Shown: positions 18,930-28,281, numbered from the stretch's first letter. The stretch: 64,000 bases of DNA from Paenochrobactrum glaciei (GCF_039522165.1 NZ_BAAADE010000001.1:248001-312000); one strand, 5' to 3'. The notes: generated by a model not told the origin, from the sequence alone. Numbers and translations are program-made.

Positions 18930-19271
18930 TTAATCGCAGGTCGGCGGCTTTACACAAAGAAGTGACAATTGGGCAAAATGATCTTTGATATAATCAAGCC
19001 GTGCATGATTGACGCTATAGCGCGAGTTTTGCCGGTCAGCGCGGAAATCAATCAGACCCGCCTGCACCAAAACTTTCAAATGCTGGGAAACAGTTGATTG
19101 GGCAAGATCATGCCCGCCGACAATATCTTTGCAGCATGCCTCATGCATGCTCAATTGCCGTAAAATGGTTAAACGAACAGGATGTGCCAGCGCCGCATAA
19201 ATGCGTGCCGCCTCTTCATCCTCAATTTTAAAGTTAGCCAGTGAACAGGCTTGTGTGTTTTGATCCTTCAT
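18930..19271 (-). CDS. ArsR/SmtB family repressor
   Basis: 113-residue winged-helix regulator; HTH around STVSQHLKVLVQAGLI (59-74) and wing DRQNSRYSV. Cysteines sit at 9, 46, 47, 106 and 112. Cys46-Cys47 (HEACCKDI) lie where the ELCVCDL arsenic-binding motif sits in ArsR, but the spacing is CC instead of CxC; the C-terminal pair could complete a thiolate site. Ligand unknown: metalloid, metal or persulfide. Its start codon lies inside a perfect 13-bp inverted repeat, and no Shine-Dalgarno sequence is visible, so the message may be leaderless. It is the first gene of the arsR-exporter unit. Confidence 0.9.
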   Translation of the reverse strand: MKDQNTQACSLANFKIEDEEAARIYAALAHPVRLTILRQLSMHEACCKDIVGGHDLAQSTVSQHLKVLVQAGLIDFRADRQNSRYSVNHARLDYIKDHFAQLSLLCVKPPTCD

Positions 19272-19300
19272 CGTAAATCGTCGATATACGATGAAGGATC
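19262..19300 (-). promoter_or_regulatory. Inverted repeat over the arsR start, likely operator
   Basis: GATCCTTCATCGT (19262-19274) and ACGATGAAGGATC (19288-19300) are perfect reverse complements separated by 13 bases that also contain ATCGTCGAT. The arsR ATG (19269-19271) lies inside the promoter-distal arm. A repressor bound here would cover the transcription start, so autoregulation is the natural reading. Confidence 0.65.
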
Positions 19301-19330
19301 GAATTACAAGCTTTTGCTGTAAAGTGTTTT

Positions 19331-20668
19331 TTACGGCTTCAGATTATTATCACGCAATGCATTGGCTGCATCCGTGTCTGACAACGGCTCAGTTGGCATG
19401 GTAAAGACCTGCCCCGGCCAGATCAGATCAGGGTTACGGATCTGATCGCGGTTTGCCAGATAGATTGTGGTGTAGCGTGTGCCTTTGCCATAAGTGCGTT
19501 TGGAAATCGTCCAGAGATTATCACCCTTACGGATGATGACAGAACCGCTGACATTTTCCAAAGCAGGTGTTTCTGCCTCTGCACCACTTGGGTTCGCCTG
19601 ATGATTAGCTGGTTGCTGGGTGGCATCTGCCGCACTGCCTGCCGCTTTTTGCTCTTTCAAAGAAGGCGCAACAGCCGAGACATTATCACCAGCCTCACGG
19701 CGGAACGGTACACGCGCACTCGCAATCACCTTCTGGCTCTTATTCAGAAGGTCAGCACGAATGATATAATCCCCAACGGCTAGAGGCTGCTGGCTTTCCA
19801 CCAGAAAGCGACCTTCCGGCGACACAGTGCTGCGACCAAGCAATTTCTCATTGGCATAAACAATCACACTGTGATCAGGCTTGGCCTGACCGGCAATGTA
19901 AATAGTATTGCCTTCAATCTCGACGGCCTCAACCGCGATCGGCGCATCAGTTGTGGCAGCGTTTCCATCATTTGATGTGCCAGCCCCATTGCCTTGGCCT
20001 GCCTGTTCGCCGCCATTATTCTGCGCATTCGCATCATCGGTATGCGGCTTGGTAATCATACGGCTTGCCTGACCTGGCTCTTCCACCAATGCCAGCACCT
20101 GACCATTGACATTATCAGGGATCGAAACAATCGCAGTTTGTGCGGATGTTGCAGCCTTATTGTCTGTGCTTGTGCTGCGCAGAACCAAACTATGATCGCC
20201 CGGTTTCAGCACTTCATCAAAAGCGATAACAAAATCACCATTTTCGGTTGCTTTGACAGAACCTAAAACGCGCGAGCCTGACAAAACATCAACTTCGGCG
20301 CCCGGCAAAGACTTACCAGCAATCACCACGCCGCCATCGGGCTCCACACGAACCAGATCAAAAACCGGCACCTCAACACCAACATTGGCAGTATCAGTAT
20401 TTTCAGTTGCTGCTGGCTCTTTATTTTCGGTTGTCGCTTGAGGCTCGGCAGTGCCAGCATCAGCGGCTTTTGGCTCAGCATCTGCTTGTTTTGCAGGTTC
20501 TGTCGCTTGTGGCGCAGTTGCTTCAGGTGCGGTTTTTGTCTCAACAGGTGCTTGTGCTACCGGCTGCGATACATCCGAGTTTTTAACGGGAAAACCGCAA
20601 AACGCCAGCACTCCCCCAAGAATGACGACAACAGCAAAACCTACCAAAGCATATCGGCTCTTTTGCAT
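19331..20668 (-). CDS. Membrane-anchored LysM protein
   Basis: 445 residues. One hydrophobic segment (about 7-27) anchors it, followed by a Pro/Ala/Glu/Thr-rich linker to about 100, two Ig-like or carbohydrate-handling repeats each starting with a PxxSVxVxxNxxxxG-like pattern (about 105-190 and 245-320), a second low-complexity stretch, and a C-terminal LysM domain (about 380-432; IIRKGDNLWTISKRTYGKG) that binds peptidoglycan. It is probably a periplasmic cell-wall protein. Function beyond binding is unknown. Divergent from the LOG gene. Confidence 0.85.
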   Translation of the reverse strand: MQKSRYALVGFAVVVILGGVLAFCGFPVKNSDVSQPVAQAPVETKTAPEATAPQATEPAKQADAEPKAADAGTAEPQATTENKEPAATENTDTANVGVEVPVFDLVRVEPDGGVVIAGKSLPGAEVDVLSGSRVLGSVKATENGDFVIAFDEVLKPGDHSLVLRSTSTDNKAATSAQTAIVSIPDNVNGQVLALVEEPGQASRMITKPHTDDANAQNNGGEQAGQGNGAGTSNDGNAATTDAPIAVEAVEIEGNTIYIAGQAKPDHSVIVYANEKLLGRSTVSPEGRFLVESQQPLAVGDYIIRADLLNKSQKVIASARVPFRREAGDNVSAVAPSLKEQKAAGSAADATQQPANHQANPSGAEAETPALENVSGSVIIRKGDNLWTISKRTYGKGTRYTTIYLANRDQIRNPDLIWPGQVFTMPTEPLSDTDAANALRDNNLKP

Positions 20669-20839
20669 TTTTCTTTATCCTTTACACGGCCGCTTTTACA
20701 GTGGTTTACAGTCTTTTTCTCAACACTACAAGAAAGCTGCGCATCGACAACATAAACTATCCGCTTTATGTTTGAGCCTCGCCATTTAAACAGCTATAAA
20801 ACCTTCAAATTTTCATTTTTAAAGAAGTTCAGGAATATT

Positions 20840-21442
20840 ATGTCCGAGATTAAGTCGATCTGTGTCTATTGCGGTTCTTCAACCGGTAACAATCCTGCCT
20901 ATCGTGAGGCTGGCCTTTCCTTGGGGCGTTCACTGGCCGAACATAAAATCCGCCTTGTTTATGGCGGCGGCACCAAGGGCATTATGGGCGCTGTTGCCGA
21001 GGGCGTCATGCAAAATGGCGGCGAAGTGCTCGGTATTATTCCGGAATTTCTGATTTCAAAAGAAGCAAGTGACGCAAGCCTCTCTCATTTGAGCGAAGTG
21101 ATTGTCACCAAAGACATGCATGAGCGCAAACATTTGATGTTCCAGCACTCTGATGCTTTTGTCACCCTGCCGGGCGGCATCGGCACAGTGGAAGAAATCG
21201 TTGAAATGATGACATGGGCACAGCTTGGCCGCCACAAAAAGCCAATGGTGTTTGCCAATATCAACCAATTCTGGCAGCCAATGCTCGCACTCATTGATCA
21301 TATGCGTGCAGAGGGCTTCATCCACACCAACCACCAGTTACAGCCTTTGGTGATTGATGAAGCTAAAGACATTGTGCCTGCAATTTTAGCACAAAACGGC
21401 CGCGATAAGTCCGGCGATGCCGATATCATCAGCCGTATGTAG
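20840..21442 (+). CDS. LOG family protein
   Basis: 200 residues with the family signature PGGIGTVEE (111-119) and GGGTKGIMG (42-50). LOG enzymes release the free base from nucleoside 5'-monophosphates (cytokinin ribotides in plants); bacterial members are often misnamed lysine decarboxylases. The physiological substrate here is not known. The ATG at 20840 has AGGA upstream and matches family N-termini; the longer frame from 20768 does not. Confidence 0.9.
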   Translation: MSEIKSICVYCGSSTGNNPAYREAGLSLGRSLAEHKIRLVYGGGTKGIMGAVAEGVMQNGGEVLGIIPEFLISKEASDASLSHLSEVIVTKDMHERKHLMFQHSDAFVTLPGGIGTVEEIVEMMTWAQLGRHKKPMVFANINQFWQPMLALIDHMRAEGFIHTNHQLQPLVIDEAKDIVPAILAQNGRDKSGDADIISRM

Positions 21443-21451
21443 CAGACAGAT

Positions 21452-21480
21452 CAAACAGGCTGAATTATTCAGCCTGTTTG
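21452..21480. terminator. Terminator inside the 3' end of rarD
   Basis: Perfect 13-pair stem CAAACAGGCTGAA/TTCAGCCTGTTTG with loop TTA. It serves the LOG gene on the plus strand (TTTGTTTG follows). The rarD stop codon forms the loop, so the last rarD codons are part of the stem. Confidence 0.8.
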
Positions 21481-22382
21481 TTTGCGCGATATTGCGTAAA
21501 GCTCGACCAGCTATAAATCACCAGCCCGACCCAGATCAGCACAAAAGCGCCGAGATCGATCTTGGCAAATGGTTCTTTGAAGACAAAAACCGCGATCAGG
21601 AACATCAAGGTCGGCGCAATATACTGCATCAGACCCAATGTCATGTAGCGCAGTAATTTAGCGCCCTTGGCGAAGAGAATAAGCGGAATTGCCGTAAACG
21701 GCCCCGCCAGTACCAGCCAGCCGATATCTGTCCAAGTGCCATGCACAAAATGATCCTGACTTTTAGCCACCAGCATTACAAAGTAAATAAATGCCGGAAG
21801 GAAGACGATCATAATTTCCAGTGTAAAGCCCGGCAAAGCCGCAATCGGCATGGATTTACGGAAGAAACCATAGAGGCTGAATGTCAAAGGTAGTGCCAAA
21901 GAAATCCATGGCAAGCCGCCATGACTAATGGCAAGTAAGACAACAGCAGCGGCCGCAAAACCAATGGAAACCCACTGCGCTTTGCTCAACCGTTCATTTA
22001 AAAACAGGCTTGCCAGCAACACATTCAACAGCGGATTGATATAATAGCCAAGGGCTGAAGCAACGGTTTGACCATGTTCAATTGCCCAGACATAAATCAG
22101 CCAGTTTGAGGTGACCAAAAGACCTGTTACCACCCCCATGCCAACGAGTTTTGGTTGACGCAGAATGGCGACCATCTCTTTCAGCTGCCCCGACAGAGCC
22201 AGCAGAATAATGGCCACCGGCAATGACCAGATGACGCGGTTTACAACCACTTCAAGGCTTGGAATATAGCTCACAGCCTTGAGGTAAAGCGGCAGCGCCC
22301 CCCATAAAGCATAAGCACTCAAAGCATAGAAAAATCCACGCGCGCTATCGCTGCTCGTGACTGGTGATGATGGCTTTGTCAT
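21465..22382 (-). CDS. rarD: RarD/EamA family transporter
   Basis: 305-residue inner-membrane protein with ten hydrophobic segments in two EamA repeats; begins with polar MTKPSSPVTSSDSARG, then YALWGALPLYLKAVSYIP, typical of the RarD branch (chloramphenicol-sensitive protein). Substrate not established. It stands alone, convergent with the LOG gene. Confidence 0.88.
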   Translation of the reverse strand: MTKPSSPVTSSDSARGFFYALSAYALWGALPLYLKAVSYIPSLEVVVNRVIWSLPVAIILLALSGQLKEMVAILRQPKLVGMGVVTGLLVTSNWLIYVWAIEHGQTVASALGYYINPLLNVLLASLFLNERLSKAQWVSIGFAAAAVVLLAISHGGLPWISLALPLTFSLYGFFRKSMPIAALPGFTLEIMIVFLPAFIYFVMLVAKSQDHFVHGTWTDIGWLVLAGPFTAIPLILFAKGAKLLRYMTLGLMQYIAPTLMFLIAVFVFKEPFAKIDLGAFVLIWVGLVIYSWSSFTQYRANKQAE

Positions 22383-22476
22383 TGATGTCCAAACAATCCG
22401 AGCAGTGTCATAAGGTTATCTGCTCATAACCACCGGTTTAAAAATAACCGGTGGTTACCTCTTAAATCCGAAATTG

Positions 22477-24123
22477 CTAATTATCCAGTCCGATACCGGC
22501 CAATGAGCGATTTTTCATCAATTTATAAATAACCGAATCCATCAGTGCCTGAAAAGATGCGTCAATAATATTGTCCGACACACCCACAGTACGCCAACGC
22601 GCCCCACTGGCATCGCCAGATTCAATCAAAACACGGGTGATCGCCGCCGTACCGCCATTAAGGATACGCACTTTAAAATCAACCAGTTCCAGATCAGAAA
22701 TCTCGTCCTGATAACAGCCTAAATCTTTGCGCAATGCAATATCGAGCGCATTGACCGGACCATGGCCTTCAGCCACAGACATTTTCTGTTCGCCGTCCAC
22801 CTGAAGTTTAACAACGGCTTCCGACACGGTGATCAGATTGCCATTGGCATCAAAACGACGCTCCACCATACAGCGGAATGAGTCGACTTTGAAAAACTCA
22901 GGTACAGACATCAGGCTCTTGCGCGCCAAAAGCTCAAAGCTCGCATCCGCGCCTTCATAGGCATAGCCTTCTGCTTCGCGCGTCTTCACCAGTGAAATCA
23001 GTGTATCAAGGCGCGAATCATCACGCGCGACTTTGATGCCGTGACGCTGCAATTCTGCCAGAAAGTTGGACTTTCCACCCTGATCGGACACCATTACGCG
23101 CCGATGATTGCCAACAGTTTCCGGCGGCACATGTTCATAGGTCTTTGGCTCTTTCAAAAGAGCAGACGCATGAATACCGGCCTTGGTGGCAAATGCAGAG
23201 CTACCGATAAAAGGTGCTTGCTCGGCCGGCGCACGGTTTAAAATATCGTCAAAAGCGCGGGACAGACGGGTCAGGTCTTTCAACTTGTCATCGCTGATAC
23301 CAAGCGAAAAACGGTCAGACCAATAAGGCTTAAGCATCAAGGTCGGGATGAGTGTCACCAGATTGGCATTGCCGCAGCGTTCGCCAATACCGTTCAAAGT
23401 GCCTTGCACCTGACGCACACCGGCATCAATGGCCGCCAAGGAAACAGCGACCGCTTGCTCGGTGTCATTATGCGCGTGAATACCTAAGTGATCACCCGGC
23501 ACGACTTGGGCAACAGATTGAATAATATCATGAATTTCAGCAGGCTGTGTGCCGCCATTGGTGTCACACAACACAATCCAGCGCGCGCCCGCATCATAAG
23601 CAGCCTTAGCGCAGGCCAGTGCATATTCAGGATTAGCCTTAAAGCCATCGAAGAAATGCTCACAATCGACCAGCGCTTCACGCCCTGCATTACAGGCCGC
23701 CTGAACAGATGCGGTAATGGATTCCAGATTTTCATCCAATGTACAGCCAAGCGCCAAATGCACATGGTAATCCCATGATTTGGCAACAAAGCACAGGCTA
23801 TCGCTTTTCGCCTGCAACAAAACCGTAAGCCCCGGATCATTGGAGGCTGAAAGCCCTGCCCGCTTGGTCATACCAAAGGCTGTAAATTTTGCTTTTTTTG
23901 TCTGCTTAGCTTCAAAAAAGCTCGTATCAGTCGGGTTAGCGCCCGGATAACCACCCTCGATATAATCCATGCCGAAATCATCCAGCAGAACAGCAATGGC
24001 TTTTTTGTCTTCTACTGAGAAATCAACGCCCGGTGTCTGCTGGCCGTCACGCAATGTCGTGTCATAGATATAGATGCGTTCTTTGCGCACAAGCTCCCCC
24101 CCATTATTATTTTTCCCGCTCAT
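22477..24123 (-). CDS. cimA: Citramalate synthase
   Basis: Condenses pyruvate and acetyl-CoA to (R)-citramalate, a threonine-independent entry to isoleucine. 548 residues of the HMGL-like synthase family (TIGR00977 type): DTTLRDGQQTPGV near the N-terminus, GYPGANPTD, metal site HAHND, NGIGERCGN, and a C-terminal LeuA allosteric dimer domain (from about 400). Plain 2-isopropylmalate synthases are the alternative but lack the GGYPGANP pattern. The chosen ATG at 24123 overlaps the cysS stop as ATGA, which indicates coupled translation; an ATG five codons upstream is possible. Confidence 0.87.
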   Translation of the reverse strand: MSGKNNNGGELVRKERIYIYDTTLRDGQQTPGVDFSVEDKKAIAVLLDDFGMDYIEGGYPGANPTDTSFFEAKQTKKAKFTAFGMTKRAGLSASNDPGLTVLLQAKSDSLCFVAKSWDYHVHLALGCTLDENLESITASVQAACNAGREALVDCEHFFDGFKANPEYALACAKAAYDAGARWIVLCDTNGGTQPAEIHDIIQSVAQVVPGDHLGIHAHNDTEQAVAVSLAAIDAGVRQVQGTLNGIGERCGNANLVTLIPTLMLKPYWSDRFSLGISDDKLKDLTRLSRAFDDILNRAPAEQAPFIGSSAFATKAGIHASALLKEPKTYEHVPPETVGNHRRVMVSDQGGKSNFLAELQRHGIKVARDDSRLDTLISLVKTREAEGYAYEGADASFELLARKSLMSVPEFFKVDSFRCMVERRFDANGNLITVSEAVVKLQVDGEQKMSVAEGHGPVNALDIALRKDLGCYQDEISDLELVDFKVRILNGGTAAITRVLIESGDASGARWRTVGVSDNIIDASFQALMDSVIYKLMKNRSLAGIGLDN

Positions 24124-25664
24124 CGCACCACTTCCCATGTGGTGATGCGCTCACCGCTGACCGGATCCTTGCCGTCTTTGAGCTGAATGCCATCAGCCAG
24201 CAAAGCATCACGAATACGGTCAGCTTCCGGCCAGTTTTTGGCTGCAATCAAAGCCAGACGCTCATTGATTTTAGCTTCAATCGCATCAGCCTGATCGGCT
24301 TTAACATCGGCAAAAAGCGCAGCCTCTTCAGCCATAAACAGCGGATCATAAAGGCCAAGCAATGCCAGCCCCTGTCCGAGCAGCGCAATGTTTTTGTCCT
24401 TATAAGCCTTACGCAGAACTGTAATGCCTGCCCAGCTGTTGATGTCATCGCTCAGTGCTTCCACCAGTTCCGACACCTGATCAAGTTTTGCAGTCAGGCC
24501 AAAACCTTCTTCACGCAGCAAACGATACCAGCGCAGTAATTCATCGCTTGATTCTTCCAGACGCTGTGACGTCCAGTTGATCGGCTCACGATAAAGCGTT
24601 TGTAACATGGAAAAGCGTGCAGCCAATCCAACCCATTGCTCACGTTCACGTGCTGTCGCATCTGTTTTTTCCAGATGGGAGAAAGCCGCCAGATCACTGT
24701 TCAAAACATCACGAATGGTGATGAAATTGCCAAGCGACTTGGACATTTTCTGTCCTTCAACCTGCAAGAAGCCATTATGCATCCAGATATTAGCCATGCG
24801 CTCTGTATCAAATGCGCAGCATGTCTGGGCAATCTCATTTTCATGATGCGGGAAGACCAGATCAATGCCACCGGCATGAATATCAAAAATATTCTTTTCC
24901 GGATCATCACACTGCAAACCGCCGCCAAACGGCTCAAGCAATTTGGCCATCGCCATGGCAGAGCACTCAATATGCCAGCCCGGACGACCATTAACCGCAA
25001 TACCGGCCGGTGACGGCCAGCCCGGTTCACCCTGTTTTGACGGTTTCCAAAGCACGAAATCCATTTCGTCGCGTTTATAGGAAGCAACATCAACACGAGC
25101 GCCTGCCAGCATTTCGTCCAGCGAGCGACGCGCCAAAGCGCCATAACGGGCACCATAGCCAGAGCCTGCTTTCTCATTCATTGCTGATGGTGAGAAAAGC
25201 ACATGATCGTCAGCCACATAAGCCACGCCACGCGCCACCAGACGGTCGATCAGCGCGCGCATTTCATCCATATGGTCGGTTGCACGCGGCTGGTCGGTTG
25301 GTGCCAGATTGCCCAACGCCGTGACATCCGCCTGAAACTGCGCATTGGTGCTTTCCGTTACTTTTCGGATTGCCTCATTAAACGGCAGATCAGGATAATC
25401 ACGCACCGCACGCGCATTAATCTTATCATCCACATCCGTGATGTTACGCGCATAAGTGACATGGTTTTCACCATAAACATGGCGCAACAAGCGGAAAAGA
25501 ATATCAAAAACGATAACAGGACGTGCATTGCCGATATGGGCAAAATCATAAACTGTCGGCCCGCAGACATACATACGCACATTTTTCGCATCAATCGGAA
25601 CGAAGGTTTCCTTTGAGCGGGTCAGCGTATTGTACAGTCTTAATTCAATATTTTGGGCAGTCAT
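24120..25664 (-). CDS. cysS: Cysteinyl-tRNA synthetase
   Basis: Class I synthetase of 514 residues that charges tRNA-Cys. HIGN (43-46) replaces HIGH; Cys34 in YVCGPTVYD belongs to the substrate-binding zinc site; KMSKS is present in GQKMSKSLGNF. The C-terminal anticodon-binding part ends ERITTWEVVR. First gene of the cysS-cimA pair. The stretch from 25665 to 26068 upstream should hold its promoter. Confidence 0.97.
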   Translation of the reverse strand: MTAQNIELRLYNTLTRSKETFVPIDAKNVRMYVCGPTVYDFAHIGNARPVIVFDILFRLLRHVYGENHVTYARNITDVDDKINARAVRDYPDLPFNEAIRKVTESTNAQFQADVTALGNLAPTDQPRATDHMDEMRALIDRLVARGVAYVADDHVLFSPSAMNEKAGSGYGARYGALARRSLDEMLAGARVDVASYKRDEMDFVLWKPSKQGEPGWPSPAGIAVNGRPGWHIECSAMAMAKLLEPFGGGLQCDDPEKNIFDIHAGGIDLVFPHHENEIAQTCCAFDTERMANIWMHNGFLQVEGQKMSKSLGNFITIRDVLNSDLAAFSHLEKTDATAREREQWVGLAARFSMLQTLYREPINWTSQRLEESSDELLRWYRLLREEGFGLTAKLDQVSELVEALSDDINSWAGITVLRKAYKDKNIALLGQGLALLGLYDPLFMAEEAALFADVKADQADAIEAKINERLALIAAKNWPEADRIRDALLADGIQLKDGKDPVSGERITTWEVVR

Positions 25665-26068
25665 TGATCAGTCCCCTAAAAGCATCACGAGATGCAAGCA
25701 ACACAAAAACGTACTTGTCACAGCCCGCTGGCCGGAACGTTGTCATCTTGGATGTAAAAAGGAGACGAAAACGGCCGAGCCAGCAGAATGCTAGCTAATA
25801 ATAATCGCACAAATACAAGTGGTGGTGGCGTTTATCGTTTTCATAAAATCACTTATCTCTGCCGCACCGGCTTTCGTCAAGTCATTTCTGATACCTGGTT
25901 GTGATCTAAGATGCCGCAGCCATCTGTGATTGTGCGCCATTTCAAATTGTTACGGATTTCATAGAAACACCTTAAATCAGGCTCCAAGAAACCTTTTTTC
26001 AGACCAATTCTTTGGTGAAATTAGCAGCCAGCAAATCATCACCCCCCACTCCCAAAGGTATTTCAAAA
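25665..26068. other. Gap between cysS and a small ORF
   Basis: About 400 bases between two divergent genes. A 38-codon plus-strand frame at 25788-25904 exists but has no convincing ribosome binding site. Near 25899-25936 imperfect complementary words (TGTGATC and ATCTGTGATTG) occur without a clear stem. No RNA gene was recognised. Confidence 0.4.
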
Positions 26069-26257
26069 ATGACCAGCACCCAACACCAGCGCACCAATAA
26101 GCAAGCCGATCATCTGTTGGCGCATTACCGCAAAATCGGTTCACCGGCCATTCTGGCAGCTGTGCGCCACATGTCAGCGCGCAATAAAGCACCACATATG
26201 GGATATAGTCATTATAGCCAGAAGGCTCTGACATTTGTGCTCAGCCGTAACGGCTGA
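26069..26257 (+). CDS. Small conserved-looking basic protein
   Basis: 62 residues, Lys/Arg/His-rich, no membrane segment (MTSTQHQRTNKQADHLLAHY at the start, SQKALTFVLSRNG at the end). AAAGG precedes the ATG at a fair distance. Not recognised. The even polar composition and good start signal favour a real gene, but its short length leaves doubt. It is convergent with the LysE gene, 12 bases apart. Confidence 0.55.
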   Translation: MTSTQHQRTNKQADHLLAHYRKIGSPAILAAVRHMSARNKAPHMGYSHYSQKALTFVLSRNG

Positions 26258-26269
26258 GCCAGCCAGACT

Positions 26270-26884
26270 TTATGAAAAGAAGCGGCTGAGCAAGCTCAGT
26301 GCAATCAGGCTCATAATCACGCCGATGAGCACATCCAGCACACGCCATGCGGCAGGCTTTGCAAAGATTGGTTGCAGTAATCTGGCGCCATAGCCTAGTG
26401 CAAAGAACCAGACAAAAGATGCAATCGCCGCACCAGCGCCATAGGCTATGCGGCTCTCGCCTTCAAAGCGTGAAGACAGGCTGCCCAGCAGAACCACCGT
26501 ATCCAGATACACATGCGGGTTAAGAAATGTCAGCGCAAGTGCGGTCATAACAGCGGTTTTAAGACTACCGCCTGTTTGCTTATTCGCATGCATGGCTTCA
26601 GGATGAAGAGCGCGTTTAAACGCACCATAAGCATACCAAAACAGAAAAGCCGCACCACCGATCGTAACAGCTGTAATGAGCTGGGGTGACTGACTGATGA
26701 GCGTGCCAAGCCCTGCCACACCCGCGGTAATCAGCAGGGCATCAGATAATGCACAAATCAGGCAAATGATAAAGACATGCTGGCGCAACAGCCCTTGCCT
26801 TAACACAAAGGCATTTTGTGCGCCGATAGCAATGATCAATGAAGCGCCGAGCAAAAAGCCCGAAAGTGCAGCAGAAAAAAGCAT
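26270..26884 (-). CDS. LysE/ArgO family amino-acid exporter
   Basis: 204-residue inner-membrane protein with about six hydrophobic segments. The N-terminus GFLLGASLIIAIGAQNAFVL is the LysE/ArgO signature; members export lysine or arginine. The ATG at 26884 is preferred to a GTG two codons upstream because AGGGTGA overlaps that GTG and is well placed for the ATG. No LysG/ArgP-type regulator is next to it. Confidence 0.88.
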   Translation of the reverse strand: MLFSAALSGFLLGASLIIAIGAQNAFVLRQGLLRQHVFIICLICALSDALLITAGVAGLGTLISQSPQLITAVTIGGAAFLFWYAYGAFKRALHPEAMHANKQTGGSLKTAVMTALALTFLNPHVYLDTVVLLGSLSSRFEGESRIAYGAGAAIASFVWFFALGYGARLLQPIFAKPAAWRVLDVLIGVIMSLIALSLLSRFFS

Positions 26885-26951
26885 AATCACCCTGATTGAT
26901 GAAATGAACCTGAGGCAAAGCAGCCACGGATTTTAAAAGCACATTTTTCGG

Positions 26952-27731
26952 TCAGAACATCGACAACTGCCCGCCAGAATCATCCCCGTTATCGGTTTTC
27001 TTTTTCTGTTTCGGCTCTGATTTTTGCGGCGCCAGATCTTCCTCCACCCTCTCCTGAATGTCCGGCGTGATATTGGCCACATGATTGACCTTATCCGACA
27101 CCGGAATAGCCTCGAAAAAATCGTCCTCCACCGGCTGCATCAGGTCTTCTACTTCATGCGGCAAATAATGTTTGCAATCAAGCCAGCGGCCGAAATCCTC
27201 CGGCTTGATCACGACCGGCATGCGATCATGAATGGGTTTCAGCGTTTTATTGGCTTGAGTAGTTAAGAGACCGCCCGTATCGACCTGCGATCCGTCCGTG
27301 CCGCTCCATGTTTCCATCAAAGCGCCAAAAGCAACGACACCACCTTTGCGCGGCCTGATCCAATAGGCTTGGCGCTTATTTTTATCGACTTTGCGCCATT
27401 CATAAAAACCGGAAGCCGGCACAAGCGCACGAAAGTGATTCATCGCAATGCGAAATGAATTTTTCTGCACTGCTGTTTCCGAACGCATATTAATCATCAA
27501 AGGCCAGCTATTGGGGTCTTTTACCCATGAAGGAATAAAACCCCAGCGCACCAATATACTTTTCCGGTCAGGCAAATTGCTGCCTTCCGGTTGTGTTTCA
27601 CCCGCCACCACCATCATTATTGGCTGCGTCGGGGCAATATTATAACGGGGCGGAAATTCCGCTTCGATGATGGCGGCAATAAATGCCTCCACCTCTTCCC
27701 GTGTTGCTATTAGTGAAAATCTTCCGCACAT
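26952..27731 (-). CDS. SOS response-associated peptidase (SRAP/YedK type)
   Basis: 259 residues. Cys2 directly after the start Met (MCGRFSLIA) is the residue that forms a covalent link to abasic sites in single-stranded DNA, protecting them. The family residues in YNIAPTQ, FYEWRK and HDRMPVVI are present. The C-terminal 45 residues are charged (Lys/Glu/Gln) and variable. Family knowledge (HMCES/YedK) supplies the role. Divergent from the Nudix gene. Confidence 0.92.
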   Translation of the reverse strand: MCGRFSLIATREEVEAFIAAIIEAEFPPRYNIAPTQPIMMVVAGETQPEGSNLPDRKSILVRWGFIPSWVKDPNSWPLMINMRSETAVQKNSFRIAMNHFRALVPASGFYEWRKVDKNKRQAYWIRPRKGGVVAFGALMETWSGTDGSQVDTGGLLTTQANKTLKPIHDRMPVVIKPEDFGRWLDCKHYLPHEVEDLMQPVEDDFFEAIPVSDKVNHVANITPDIQERVEEDLAPQKSEPKQKKKTDNGDDSGGQLSMF

Positions 27732-27819
27732 GACTGTGATGTTCAGTTTTTTGATATGCGGGTCAAGCGAATATATGATCTAACGGACAAAAGCGCATTA
27801 CAAAAAGGGTTGATATAGT

Positions 27820-28281
27820 TTGTCGATCATCAGCAATATATTTTCCAAACCACTCTTCAATGTCTCGCCGATTGAAGGCGTGTCTGTCATTTGCCGTCGT
27901 GAGGACCGTTTTTTGCTGGTTAAACGCGGCAAAGAACCGAAAAAAGGCTGGCTTGCTTTTCCCGGCGGCAGTGTTGAACAAGGTGAAACACCTGAACAGG
28001 CTGCACTGCGTGAACTGCAAGAAGAAACAGCGCTTCACGCCAAAGGCCTCAAACATTTTATCACGGTTGATTTGGCACTGGATGCGGGTGCTTATGATCG
28101 CAGCTATTATCTGGCTATTTTTCGTGCGCATGAAATTTCAGGCAATGAAATGGCAGGGGATGATGCCGTGTCGCTGCATTGGCTGAGCGTGGAAGAAATG
28201 GCCGGATTGCAGGTCACGCCGAGCACATTGGAAGTCGCCCTTAAGGTTGCAAGGTCAGAAAATTCAACCCAAAGCTTATAA
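27820..28281 (+). CDS. Nudix hydrolase
   Basis: 153 residues with a complete Nudix box starting at Gly50 (Glu56, Arg64-Glu65, Glu68-Glu69), where the usual final Gly is Ala71. Hydrolyses a nucleoside diphosphate linked to another group; the substrate cannot be told. The start is TTG with AAAAGGG about ten bases upstream; no in-frame ATG gives a better beginning to the beta-strand before VSVICRREDRFLLVKRG. Confidence 0.85.
   Translation: MSIISNIFSKPLFNVSPIEGVSVICRREDRFLLVKRGKEPKKGWLAFPGGSVEQGETPEQAALRELQEETALHAKGLKHFITVDLALDAGAYDRSYYLAIFRAHEISGNEMAGDDAVSLHWLSVEEMAGLQVTPSTLEVALKVARSENSTQSL

Noticed and set aside
25788..25904. 38-codon plus-strand ORF between cysS and the 62-residue gene
   Set aside because: No ribosome binding site and no hydrophobic or conserved pattern; kept only as a remark in the gap entry.
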